Program-made: the position numbers and the translations under genes | Shown: in pieces, positions 8,071 to 18,733 of the stretch | Numbering within the stretch: position 1 is the stretch's first letter | Layout of the letters: every line of letters starts with the position of its first letter | Assembly: GCA_902785295.1 (NCBI GenBank) | Contig: CACZYK010000009.1 | Location: 1 to 38,398, forward strand | Length of the DNA stretch: 38,398 nt | Reading direction: 5' to 3' | DNA from: an uncultured Clostridium sp. | GTDB taxonomy: Bacteria; Bacillota; Clostridia; Clostridiales; Clostridiaceae | Notes under the pieces: model-generated | Told to the model about the DNA's origin: nothing | The model's input: the letters and a program-made list of their open reading frames with translations, nothing else | Database searches by the model: none

Positions 8071-8102
8071 TAACATGCATAAGATATAACTTATGCATGT
8101 TA
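8071..8102 (+). terminator. Intra-operon hairpin between etfA and hbd
   Basis: A perfect 13-bp stem (8071-8083 with 8090-8102) around a 6-base loop. What follows (ATTTAAATATTTCG) is not a solid T-run, so it may be a leaky terminator or an mRNA-end stabiliser. A TATAAT at 8122-8127 could provide a secondary start for hbd, but no convincing -35 is present. Confidence 0.5.
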
Positions 8103-8148
8103 TTTAAATATTTCGTTAAAATATAATTATTTTTTAGGAGGAATTGTA

Positions 8149-8997
8149 ATGAAAAAAGTATTTGTACTTGGTGCAGGAACAATGGGTGCTGGTATCGTTC
8201 AAGCATTCGCACAAAAAGGTTTTGAAGTTATTGTTAGAGATATAAAAGATGAATTTGTTGCAAGAGGTATTGCAGGAATCACTAAGGGACTTGAAAAGCA
8301 AGTTGCTAAGGGAAAGATGACTGAAGAAGATAAGGAAGCTATACTTTCTAGAATTTCAGGAACAACTGACATGAACTTAGCTGCTGATTGTGATTTAGTT
8401 GTAGAAGCTGCAGTAGAAAACATGATGATTAAGAAGGAAATATTTGCTGAATTAGATTCTATCTGTAAGCCAGAAACTATATTAGCATCAAACACATCTT
8501 CTTTATCAATAACAGAAGTTGCATCAGCTACAAAGAGAGCAGATAAGGTTATAGGAATGCACTTTTTTAACCCAGCTCCAGTTATGAAGCTAGTTGAAGT
8601 TATAAGAGGAGCTGAAACTTCTCAAGAAACTTTTGATGCTGTTAAGGAAATGTCTGAAGCTATTGGAAAGACTTCAGTAGAAGTTTCTGAAGCACCAGGA
8701 TTTGTTGTTAACAGAATATTAATTCCTATGATAAATGAAGCAGCTTGCATACTTCAAGAAGGTGTTGCAACAGTAGAAGATATAGATGCTGCTATGAAGC
8801 TTGGAGCTAACCACCCAATGGGACCTTTAGCTTTAGGAGATTTAGTAGGATTAGATATAGTTGTTGCTATAATGGATGTTTTATACAATGAAACTGGAGA
8901 TAGCAAGTACAGATGTTGTACATTATTAAGAAAGTATGTTAGAGCTGGATGGCTAGGAAGAAAGTCAGGAAAAGGATTCTACGACTATTCTAAATAA
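8149..8997 (+). CDS. hbd: 3-hydroxybutyryl-CoA dehydrogenase
   Basis: Reduces acetoacetyl-CoA to 3-hydroxybutyryl-CoA with NAD(P)H, the step before crotonase. The 282 residues contain the Rossmann loop GAGTMGAG (8-15), S117 in SNTSSLS, the catalytic H138 in GMHFFNPAP with E150, and N188 in FVVNR, the catalytic set of the family. TAGGAGG precedes the ATG. It is last in the crt-bcd-etfB-etfA-hbd group and ends at a strong terminator. Confidence 0.95.
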   Translation: MKKVFVLGAGTMGAGIVQAFAQKGFEVIVRDIKDEFVARGIAGITKGLEKQVAKGKMTEEDKEAILSRISGTTDMNLAADCDLVVEAAVENMMIKKEIFAELDSICKPETILASNTSSLSITEVASATKRADKVIGMHFFNPAPVMKLVEVIRGAETSQETFDAVKEMSEAIGKTSVEVSEAPGFVVNRILIPMINEAACILQEGVATVEDIDAAMKLGANHPMGPLALGDLVGLDIVVAIMDVLYNETGDSKYRCCTLLRKYVRAGWLGRKSGKGFYDYSK

Positions 8998-9014
8998 TAT
9001 TTCTTATTTTTGTT

Positions 9015-9044
9015 AAGAACTCGGTTTTTAGACCGAGTTCTTTT
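9015..9044 (+). terminator. Terminator of the butyryl-CoA operon
   Basis: An 11-bp G+C-containing stem pairs AAGAACTCGGT (9015-9025) with ACCGAGTTCTT (9032-9042), followed by TTTT. It lies 18 bases after the hbd stop. Confidence 0.88.
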
Positions 9045-9117
9045 GCTATAAATTATCATATTTTTATTAAGAAATGCTTTCAAATTTATGTAATTTAATC
9101 CAAAAATCAATAAAATC

Positions 9118-9167
9118 ATATAAAATCAATAATTTTAATTTGATTTTATATAAATTTATTGTAAAAT
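9118..9167 (+). promoter_or_regulatory. Promoter of nfnAB with a 12-bp inverted repeat
   Basis: TTGATT (9140-9145), 16 bases, then TAAAAT (9162-9167) is the best promoter before nfnA. A perfect 12-bp inverted repeat (9118-9129 with 9140-9151, 10-base spacer) covers the -35, so a dimeric regulator could act here. The arms are almost pure A+T, which weakens the case. The rest of 9045-9241 shows nothing further apart from the nfnA ribosome site (AGGGGG). Confidence 0.45.
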
Positions 9168-9241
9168 AGTAACTGAATGATAGAAGCTGTACATAAATTA
9201 AGTTAGCAATAAGCAGCATAAAAATACTTAGGGGGCAAGTT

Positions 9242-10132
9242 ATGTATAAGATTGTAAAAAAAAGACAATTAAATGAAAACATATATCTTATGGATATAGA
9301 AGCACCAAGAGTAGCTAAGTCAGCTAAGCCTGGTCAATTTATAATTGTTAAGATGGATGACATCGGAGAAAGAATTCCATTAACAATTTGCGATTATGAT
9401 GTTGAAAAAGGAACAGTTACAATTGTATTCCAAACAATAGGAGCATCAACTGAAAGAATGGCAAAATACGAAGAAGGAGATTACTTCAGAGATTTTGTTG
9501 GACCTCTTGGAAGACCATCAGAAATGGTTGATGAAGATTTAGAAGAATTAAAGAAAAAGAAAATATTATTTATAGCAGGAGGAGTTGGAACAGCTCCAGT
9601 TTATCCTCAAGTTAAATGGTTAAAGAATCAAGGAATAAGTGCAGATGTTATAGTTGGTGCAAGAAGCACTAATATTGCAATCCTTCAAGACGAAATGAAG
9701 GAAGTTGCTGGAGACTATTATTTAGCAACAGATGATGGTTCATCAGGTTATAAGGGATTAGTTACAGACAAACTAAAGGACTTAGTTGAAAAAGAAGGAA
9801 AACACTATGATTTAGTAATAGCTATAGGACCTATGATAATGATGAAATTTGTATGTCTTTTAACTAAAGAGTTAAATATAAAGACAATAGTAAGTATGAA
9901 TCCAATCATGGTAGATGGAACTGGTATGTGTGGTGCATGTAGAGTTACTGTAGGTGGTAAAGTTAAATTTGCATGTGTTGATGGACCAGAATTTGATGGA
10001 CATTTAATAGATTTTGACCAAGCTATGAGAAGACAAGCAATGTATAAAACAGAAGAAGGAAGAGCTAAGCTTAAAGCAGAAGAAGGAGATACACATCACG
10101 GTGGATGTGGACATTGTGGAGGTGACAAATAA
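9242..10132 (+). CDS. nfnA: NfnA: FAD/NAD-binding subunit of NADH-dependent ferredoxin:NADP+ oxidoreductase
   Basis: The small subunit of the electron-bifurcating transhydrogenase that couples NADH, NADPH and reduced ferredoxin. The 296 residues show an FAD domain (RIPLTICDYD near 45), an NAD-binding domain (FIAGGVGTAPVYPQVKWL) and a C-terminal [2Fe-2S] segment with C230, C233 and C245. The extreme C-terminus is an unusual HHGGCGHCGG tail. The alternative names, sulfide dehydrogenase or dihydroorotate dehydrogenase electron-transfer subunit, share this fold. The adjacent GltD-like gene and absence of pyrD make NfnA the best reading. nfnB starts one base after the stop, and its ribosome site is built from the last codons of this gene. 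Confidence 0.9.
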   Translation: MYKIVKKRQLNENIYLMDIEAPRVAKSAKPGQFIIVKMDDIGERIPLTICDYDVEKGTVTIVFQTIGASTERMAKYEEGDYFRDFVGPLGRPSEMVDEDLEELKKKKILFIAGGVGTAPVYPQVKWLKNQGISADVIVGARSTNIAILQDEMKEVAGDYYLATDDGSSGYKGLVTDKLKDLVEKEGKHYDLVIAIGPMIMMKFVCLLTKELNIKTIVSMNPIMVDGTGMCGACRVTVGGKVKFACVDGPEFDGHLIDFDQAMRRQAMYKTEEGRAKLKAEEGDTHHGGCGHCGGDK

Positions 10133-10133
10133 G

Positions 10134-11525
10134 ATGGAAGCAGATAGAATGAAAAGAGTTCCTGTAAGAGAACAAGAACCAAAGGTAAGAGCAACTAATT
10201 TTGAAGAAGTATGTTTAGGATACAATGAAGAAGAGGCAGTAAAGGAAGCTTCAAGATGTTTAAATTGTAAGAACCCAAGATGTATGGGTAAATGTCCTGT
10301 AAGTGTGCCAATTCCAAGATTTATAGAACAAGTTAAAAATAAAAACTTTGCAGAAGCAGCAAAGATTATAGCAGAAGCATCTGCACTTCCAGCTGTTTGT
10401 GGTAGAGTTTGTCCACAAGAAAAGCAATGTGAAGGACAATGTGTTTTAGGAATAAAGGGAGAAGCTATTGCAATTGGTAAGCTTGAAAGATTTGTAGCAG
10501 ATTGGTCAAGAGAACATAATGTAGATTTATCTCAAACTGCTCCTAAGAATGGTAAAAAGGTTGCAGTAATAGGAAGTGGTCCTGCTGGAATTGCATGTGC
10601 AGGAGATTTAGCAAAGCTTGGCTATGATGTAACAATATTTGAAGCATTACATGAAGCAGGTGGAGTATTAGTTTATGGTATTCCAGAATTTAGACTTCCA
10701 AAAGAAAAGGTTGTTAAGAGTGAAGTAGAAAACCTTAAGAAGCTTGGAGTAAAGATTGAAACAAATGTTATCATAGGAAGAACAGTTACAATAGATGAAT
10801 TATTTGATGAAGAAGGATTTGAGGCTGTATTTATAGGTTCAGGTGCAGGTCTTCCAAGATTTATGGGAATAAAGGGTGAAGATGCAAATGGAGTATTCTC
10901 AGCTAATGAATTCTTAACAAGAAATAACTTAATGAAAGCATTTAAAGAAGATTATGATACACCAATTAAAGCAGGAAAGAAGGTTGCTGTAGTTGGTGGA
11001 GGAAATGTTGCAATGGATGCAGCAAGAACTGCTTTAAGATTAGGTGCGGAAGTTCACATAGTTTACAGAAGAGGTGAAGAAGAACTTCCAGCAAGAGCAG
11101 AAGAAGTACATCACGCTAAAGAAGAAGGAGTAATCTTTGATGTATTAACAAACCCAACAGAAATCCTTGAAGATGAAAAAGGATGGGTTAAGGGAATGAA
11201 GTGTGTTAAGATGGAACTTGGAGAACCAGATGCTTCAGGAAGAAGAAGTCCTATTGCTATTGAAGGTTCTGAGTTTGTTATGGATGTTGACACAGTAATC
11301 ATGTCTCTTGGAACATCACCAAACCCATTAATATCTTCTACAACAAAGGGTCTTGAAGTTAACAAGAGAGGATGCATTGTTGCAACAGAAGAAACAGGAG
11401 CTTCTTCAAGAGAAGGAGTATTTGCAGGTGGAGATGCTGTAACAGGTGCTGCAACAGTTATACTTGCTATGGGTGCTGGTAAGAAAGCAGCTGCAGGAAT
11501 ACATGAATATATTCAAAATAAATAA
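10134..11525 (+). CDS. nfnB: NfnB: NADPH-binding subunit (GltD-like flavoprotein)
   Basis: The large subunit of NfnAB, 463 residues, homologous to the small subunit of glutamate synthase. The N-terminal region carries cysteines for two [4Fe-4S] clusters (C42, C45, C50, C54 and C89, C93, C99, C103). FAD binds at GSGPAG (147-152) and NADPH at GGGN (288-291). The ATG at 10134 is preferred to the in-frame GTG at 10101 because a perfect GGAGGTGA (10118-10125) sits 8 bases upstream. No glutamate synthase large subunit is nearby, and adjacency to nfnA decides the assignment. Confidence 0.9.
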   Translation: MEADRMKRVPVREQEPKVRATNFEEVCLGYNEEEAVKEASRCLNCKNPRCMGKCPVSVPIPRFIEQVKNKNFAEAAKIIAEASALPAVCGRVCPQEKQCEGQCVLGIKGEAIAIGKLERFVADWSREHNVDLSQTAPKNGKKVAVIGSGPAGIACAGDLAKLGYDVTIFEALHEAGGVLVYGIPEFRLPKEKVVKSEVENLKKLGVKIETNVIIGRTVTIDELFDEEGFEAVFIGSGAGLPRFMGIKGEDANGVFSANEFLTRNNLMKAFKEDYDTPIKAGKKVAVVGGGNVAMDAARTALRLGAEVHIVYRRGEEELPARAEEVHHAKEEGVIFDVLTNPTEILEDEKGWVKGMKCVKMELGEPDASGRRSPIAIEGSEFVMDVDTVIMSLGTSPNPLISSTTKGLEVNKRGCIVATEETGASSREGVFAGGDAVTGAATVILAMGAGKKAAAGIHEYIQNK

Positions 11526-11538
11526 TTTAAGTAAATTT

Positions 11539-11570
11539 TAAGGCGAATCTATTTAGGTTCGTCTTTTTTT
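11539..11570 (+). terminator. Terminator of nfnAB
   Basis: A stem of about 10-12 bp (AGGCGAATCT with AGGTTCGTCT, including two G-U pairs) closes a 4-base ATTT loop and is followed by a run of T at 11564-11570. Confidence 0.88.
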
Positions 11571-11624
11571 AATTGATAAACTGTGGATAACTTTTTAAGT
11601 TAATAAATAAATTAATTTCATTTA

Positions 11625-11633
11625 TGATATAAT
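11625..11633 (+). promoter_or_regulatory. Extended -10 promoter of the ogg gene
   Basis: TGA followed by a perfect TATAAT (11628-11633), 33 bases before the ATG. The -35 region is poor, as is common with extended -10 promoters. Confidence 0.6.
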
Positions 11634-11666
11634 AATAAAGAAATATTCTACAAAGTAGGTGAAGTA

Positions 11667-12566
11667 ATGGAAAATAAATTTAAAGTAAATTTTTCAAATA
11701 ATGAAGTTATAATAACAGATTTAAAGAATTTTAATATTAAACAAGTAGTTGAGTGCGGACAATGTTTTAGATGGAAAAAAGTTAAAGAAAATGACTATAT
11801 AGGATTAGCATTTAGAAAGGTTATAGAAGTCATTCAAGAAGATGATAAACTAAGGATATTAAATTCAAATGAAGAAGACTTTAATAACATATGGAAAAAA
11901 TATTTTGACTTAGAAAGAGATTATGATGAAGTTAAAAAAGAATTAGCAAAAGATGAAATTCTTAGTAAAAGTGTTGAATATGGATATGGAATAAGAATAT
12001 TAAATCAAGAACCTTTTGAACTTTTAATAAGCTTTATAATATCTGCAAGGAACAATATTCCATCAATAAAGAAAACTGTGAATAAAATAAGTGAAAAATG
12101 GGGAACACCTATTGAATACAAAGGAAATACATATTACACTTTCCCAACACCAACACAGTTAAAAGATGCTACCTTAGAAGAAATACAAGAAACAGGAGCT
12201 TCATTTAGAAGTAAATACATATTAGATACCATAGGTAAAGTTAATGCTTCCCAAAAAGGAGATGAATATGATTTAGAATATATTTCCTCATTAGATGCAG
12301 ATGAATGTCATAAAGCTCTTCAAAATTTTAAGGGAGTAGGAGCTAAAGTTGCAGATTGCATAATGTTATTTTCAATGGAAAAGACTTCAGCCTTTCCAGT
12401 TGATGTGTGGGTAAAGAGAGCAATGATGCATTTTTATAATGCAGAAGAAGGTTCTTTAAATAAAATAAGAATATTTGGAAGAGATAAATTTAAAGATTTT
12501 GCAGGTTTTGCACAACAATATCTTTTTTACTATGCTAGGGAAAATAAAATAAGTGTTGATAATTAA
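11667..12566 (+). CDS. ogg: 8-oxoguanine DNA glycosylase/AP lyase (OGG1 type)
   Basis: A 299-residue base-excision repair enzyme of the bacterial OGG1-like group known from clostridia. An N-terminal OGG domain (VECGQCFRWKK) is followed by the helix-hairpin-helix segment FKGVGAKVADC with catalytic lysine K227, and by FPVDVW with the activating D246, the same spacing as human OGG1 K249/D268. AlkA-type enzymes lack this lysine, so 8-oxoguanine is the better substrate call. It is monocistronic, between two terminators. Confidence 0.9.
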   Translation: MENKFKVNFSNNEVIITDLKNFNIKQVVECGQCFRWKKVKENDYIGLAFRKVIEVIQEDDKLRILNSNEEDFNNIWKKYFDLERDYDEVKKELAKDEILSKSVEYGYGIRILNQEPFELLISFIISARNNIPSIKKTVNKISEKWGTPIEYKGNTYYTFPTPTQLKDATLEEIQETGASFRSKYILDTIGKVNASQKGDEYDLEYISSLDADECHKALQNFKGVGAKVADCIMLFSMEKTSAFPVDVWVKRAMMHFYNAEEGSLNKIRIFGRDKFKDFAGFAQQYLFYYARENKISVDN

Positions 12567-12573
12567 TAAGTTT

Positions 12574-12606
12574 TAAGGCTGTGGATTTTTTTACAGCCTT
12601 ATTTTT
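12574..12606 (+). terminator. Terminator after ogg
   Basis: A 9-bp stem (12574-12582 with 12593-12601) followed by TTTTT at 12602-12606. The stretch from here to the groES promoter at 12828 is A-rich and shows no gene. Confidence 0.88.
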
Positions 12607-12827
12607 AAGTAAAAAATTTTTGAATAATAACTTAACAAAATGAATATTATTTATAATAGGGCATTAAGCAAGTGAAAATGCAATAAATAAGTCATTAATA
12701 AATAAAAATAAAAGATAAGTTGCAAAAAAAAAAATTAAATAAAAGAGAAAAAATAAGCATAGAAGAGATAATTTAGAAAAATGGAATAAAACGACTGATT
12801 TTACCTTTAAAATAGAAGTGTTAATAT

Positions 12828-12856
12828 TTGAATAAAGTGGAGTAAAAAGATATTAT
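12828..12856 (+). promoter_or_regulatory. groESL promoter
   Basis: TTGAAT (12828-12833), 17 bases, TATTAT (12851-12856). A TATAAT at 12854-12859 overlaps but would need a 20-base spacer. The start would fall inside the CIRCE element, as expected for HrcA repression. Confidence 0.75.
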
Positions 12857-12860
12857 AATA

Positions 12861-13231
<371 letters not shown>

Positions 13232-13238
13232 GAAATAG

Positions 13239-14870
<1,632 letters not shown>

Positions 14871-14880
14871 AATATTAATG

Positions 14881-14918
14881 AAGGAGAGGCTTAAAAGTTT
14901 TAAGTCTCTTCTTTTTTT
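14881..14918 (+). terminator. Terminator of groESL
   Basis: A long stem pairs 14881-14896 with 14898-14913 (a few G-U pairs), followed by TTTTTTT at 14912-14918. Confidence 0.88.
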
Positions 14919-14997
14919 GTCATTAGAAAGCCATCTTATTTTTCATAAAATGAAATTGTATACACAATAAAAACTGCTGATTTATAATTCAAATTTA

Positions 14998-15026
14998 TTG
15001 ACTTTAATAAATCTATACATTATAAT
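14998..15026 (+). promoter_or_regulatory. guaB promoter
   Basis: TTGACT (14998-15003), exactly 17 bases, TATAAT (15021-15026). Transcription would begin near 15033, just ahead of the riboswitch aptamer. Confidence 0.85.
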
Positions 15027-15049
15027 AAATTTAATTTAAGACAAATAAT

Positions 15050-15116
15050 AACTCGTATATCCTCTGAATAAGGCAGGGAGTATCTACCGGAAGCCGTAAA
15101 TTTCCGACTATGGGTG
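15050..15116 (+). ncRNA. Guanine-class purine riboswitch aptamer
   Basis: The three-way junction is readable. P1 pairs 15051-15057 with 15109-15115 (two G-U pairs). P2 encloses loop AATAAGG (L2), and P3 pairs CGGAA with TTCCG around GCCGTAAA (L3). The invariant TATCTACC and CCGACTATGG segments are present. The ligand-pairing base in GACTATG is C (15108), the guanine/hypoxanthine specificity; adenine types have U there. It controls guaB. Confidence 0.95.
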
Positions 15117-15188
15117 AATTAATATACTTAAATATTTTATATTATAAGCTTATTAACTTCACTAATGTAAAGTTAATGTGCTTTTTTT
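15113..15188 (+). terminator. Riboswitch expression platform: antiterminator and terminator
   Basis: The terminator pairs ATTAACTT (15152-15159) with AAGTTAAT (15170-15177), extended by AGC/GCT (15147-15149 with 15180-15182), then seven T at 15182-15188. The 3' strand of P1 and following bases (15113-15124) can instead pair with 15151-15163 (one bulged C at 15157), disrupting both P1 and the terminator. Guanine binding stabilises P1, frees 15151-15163 for the terminator and stops transcription: an OFF switch. Confidence 0.88.
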
Positions 15189-15273
15189 ATACTCAAAATT
15201 CAATAATCTATTGCAAAATAATTTGCAATATATAATACATAATGAATAAAATTTTTCAAAAGGAGATTGATAA

Positions 15274-16728
<1,455 letters not shown>

Positions 16729-16739
16729 AATTAATATAA

Positions 16740-16765
16740 TACTCCCAACTTTATAGCTGGGAGTA
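16740..16765 (+). terminator. Hairpin between guaB and guaA
   Basis: An 8-bp stem (16740-16747 with 16758-16765) with a 10-base loop. It is followed by AATTCATTTAATT, not a clear T-run, so it may be a weak terminator that lets part of the transcript read on into guaA. Confidence 0.55.
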
Positions 16766-16827
16766 ATTCATTTAATTAAAAAAGTATGATAATATAAAAG
16801 AGTAATATATTATTATTGGAGGAAAAC

Positions 16828-18369
16828 ATGAATAAAGAATTAATCCTTGTTTTAGATTTTGGCGGACAATACAATCAATTAATTGCTAGAAGAGTAAGAG
16901 AATGCAATGTATATTGTGAGGTTCATCCATATAATATGAGCCTTGAAAAAATAAAAGAAATGAATCCAAAGGGAATAATCTTTACAGGTGGACCAAATAG
17001 TGTATATGGTGAAGATTCACCTTTATGTGATAAAGCTATATTTGAACTAGGAGTACCTGTACTTGGAATATGCTATGGCTCACAACTTATGGCACATGTA
17101 CTTGGAGGAAAGGTTGCAACTGCACCTGTAAGCGAATACGGAAAAACAGAAGTTAATGTAGATGTAAAATCTAAGCTTTTCAAAGAAGTTTCACCTTCAA
17201 CAATTTGTTGGATGAGTCACACTGATTACATAGAAAAAGCACCAGAAGGATTTACAATAACAGCACATACTCCAGTTTGTCCAGTAGCAGCAATGGAATG
17301 TGAAGAAAAGAACTTATATGCTGTTCAATTCCACCCAGAAGTTATGCACACACAAGAAGGAATGAAGATGCTTTCAAACTTTGTTTATAATGTTTGTGGA
17401 TGCGTTGGAGATTGGAAGATGGATTCATTTGTTGAAACAACAATAAAACAAATTCGTGAAAAAGTAGGAAATGGTAAAGTATTATGTGCATTATCAGGTG
17501 GAGTTGATTCATCAGTAGCTGCAGTATTACTTTCAAAAGCTGTTGGAAAGCAACTAACATGTGTATTTGTTGACCATGGACTTCTTCGTAAAAATGAAGG
17601 AGATGAAGTAGAAGCAGTATTTGGACCAAATGGACCATACAAACTAAACTTCATTCGTGTAAATGCACAAGAAAGATTCTACGAAAAACTTAAAGGCGTA
17701 GAAGAACCAGAAAAGAAGAGAAAAATCATTGGTGAAGAATTTATAAGAGTATTTGAAGAAGAAGCAAAGAAAATAGGAGCTGTAGATTACCTTGTACAAG
17801 GTACAATTTACCCAGATGTAATTGAAAGTGGACTTGGAAAATCAGCAGTTATAAAATCACACCATAATGTTGGAGGACTTCCAGATTGTGTAGACTTCAA
17901 AGAAATAATAGAACCATTAAGACTATTATTTAAAGATGAAGTTAGAAAAGCAGGTCTTGAACTTGGAATACCAGAATACCTAGTATACAGACAGCCATTC
18001 CCAGGACCAGGACTTGGAATAAGAATAATTGGAGAAGTAACTGCAGAAAAAGTAAGAATAGTTCAAGATGCAGATGCAATATATCGTGAAGAAATAGCAA
18101 AAGCAGGACTAGATAAAAGCATAGGACAATACTTTGCAGCACTTACAAACATGAGATCAGTTGGAGTTATGGGAGACGAAAGAACATATGATTATGCAGT
18201 AGCACTTCGTGCAGTAACAACAAGCGATTTCATGACAGCAGAATCAGCAGAACTTCCATGGGAAGTACTTAGCAAAGTAACAACTAGAATAGTAAATGAA
18301 GTAAACGGAGTAAACCGTGTAATGTACGATTGCACAGGAAAACCACCAGCTACTATAGAATTTGAGTAA
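16828..18369 (+). CDS. guaA: GMP synthase (glutamine-hydrolysing)
   Basis: Aminates XMP to GMP. The 513 residues contain a class I glutaminase domain with C82 in GICYGSQ and H169/E171 in FHPEV, then the ATP pyrophosphatase domain with P-loop SGGVDSS (223-229) and the C-terminal dimerisation domain ending PATIEFE. The ATG at 16828 follows GGAGG at 16818-16822; the in-frame TTG at 16816 overlaps that site. The second half uses six CGT arginine codons (near 17455, 17587, 17658, 18083, 18209 and 18316) that I do not see in guaB or groEL. guaA is the last backbone gene before the accessory region. Confidence 0.97.
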   Translation: MNKELILVLDFGGQYNQLIARRVRECNVYCEVHPYNMSLEKIKEMNPKGIIFTGGPNSVYGEDSPLCDKAIFELGVPVLGICYGSQLMAHVLGGKVATAPVSEYGKTEVNVDVKSKLFKEVSPSTICWMSHTDYIEKAPEGFTITAHTPVCPVAAMECEEKNLYAVQFHPEVMHTQEGMKMLSNFVYNVCGCVGDWKMDSFVETTIKQIREKVGNGKVLCALSGGVDSSVAAVLLSKAVGKQLTCVFVDHGLLRKNEGDEVEAVFGPNGPYKLNFIRVNAQERFYEKLKGVEEPEKKRKIIGEEFIRVFEEEAKKIGAVDYLVQGTIYPDVIESGLGKSAVIKSHHNVGGLPDCVDFKEIIEPLRLLFKDEVRKAGLELGIPEYLVYRQPFPGPGLGIRIIGEVTAEKVRIVQDADAIYREEIAKAGLDKSIGQYFAALTNMRSVGVMGDERTYDYAVALRAVTTSDFMTAESAELPWEVLSKVTTRIVNEVNGVNRVMYDCTGKPPATIEFE

Positions 18370-18378
18370 TAAAAAAAC

Positions 18379-18413
18379 ACAGGAGCCCTTGATTTTCAAG
18401 GACTCCTGTTTTC
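18379..18413 (+). terminator. Terminator of guaA
   Basis: The stem pairs 18379-18391 with 18397-18409 with one C-A mismatch, followed by a T-rich tail (TGTTTTCTTT). The A-run before it could make it work in both directions. Confidence 0.85.
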
Positions 18414-18420
18414 TTTCATT

Positions 18421-18545
18421 GCTAAAATATCATTGTAACATTTATTTTTATAGATATTTTTTAGCTAGAATAGGAGTATTGCATTCACCTCTAGGTTGAA
18501 GTGTTAGGAGTAGATAAAATTATAATTTTTTCTAGCACTTTTTTT
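18421..18545 (+). other. Structured intergenic element ending in a terminator-like hairpin
   Basis: A first stem pairs 18421-18431 with 18453-18465 (two bulged T). A second closes a domain, GCTAGAA (18464-18470) with TTCTAGC (18530-18536), and is followed by seven T at 18539-18545. Inside the domain, CATTCACC and GGTTGAAGTG form a bulged hairpin around TCTA (18482-18503), and TAGGAGTA occurs twice (18471-18478, 18505-18512). The two main stems share 18464-18465 and so compete slightly. No known RNA class is recognised. The remaining 18546-18733 shows no convincing gene. Confidence 0.4.
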
Positions 18546-18649
18546 AATTTTGTAGTAATATATTCTTATGTAGATGATTATTGTTAAAAATACAGAATGA
18601 TGAGGATATAACAAATGATGAAATAGCAAAGCTATTCTTAAAAAAATTC

Positions 18650-18697
18650 TATAACAATAAAATATAATAGTGTAAGAGTGAAAATTAGGTTGTTATA
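18650..18697 (+). promoter_or_regulatory. Candidate -10 framed by an inverted repeat before the AlbA_2 gene
   Basis: TATAAT lies at 18663-18668 with no clear -35. TATAACAA (18650-18657) and TTGTTATA (18690-18697) are perfect 8-bp inverted arms on either side. Possible autoregulatory site; tentative. Confidence 0.3.
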
Positions 18698-18733
18698 TAT
18701 TTAGATACGAATAAATGGGAAAGAGGTGATTTT

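Noticed and set aside
18578-18667. 29-codon open frame (LLLKIQNDEDITNDEIAKLF and on) before the AlbA_2 gene
   Set aside because: It could be the end of a lost gene, but it has no start, no recognisable family and is short enough to occur by chance.
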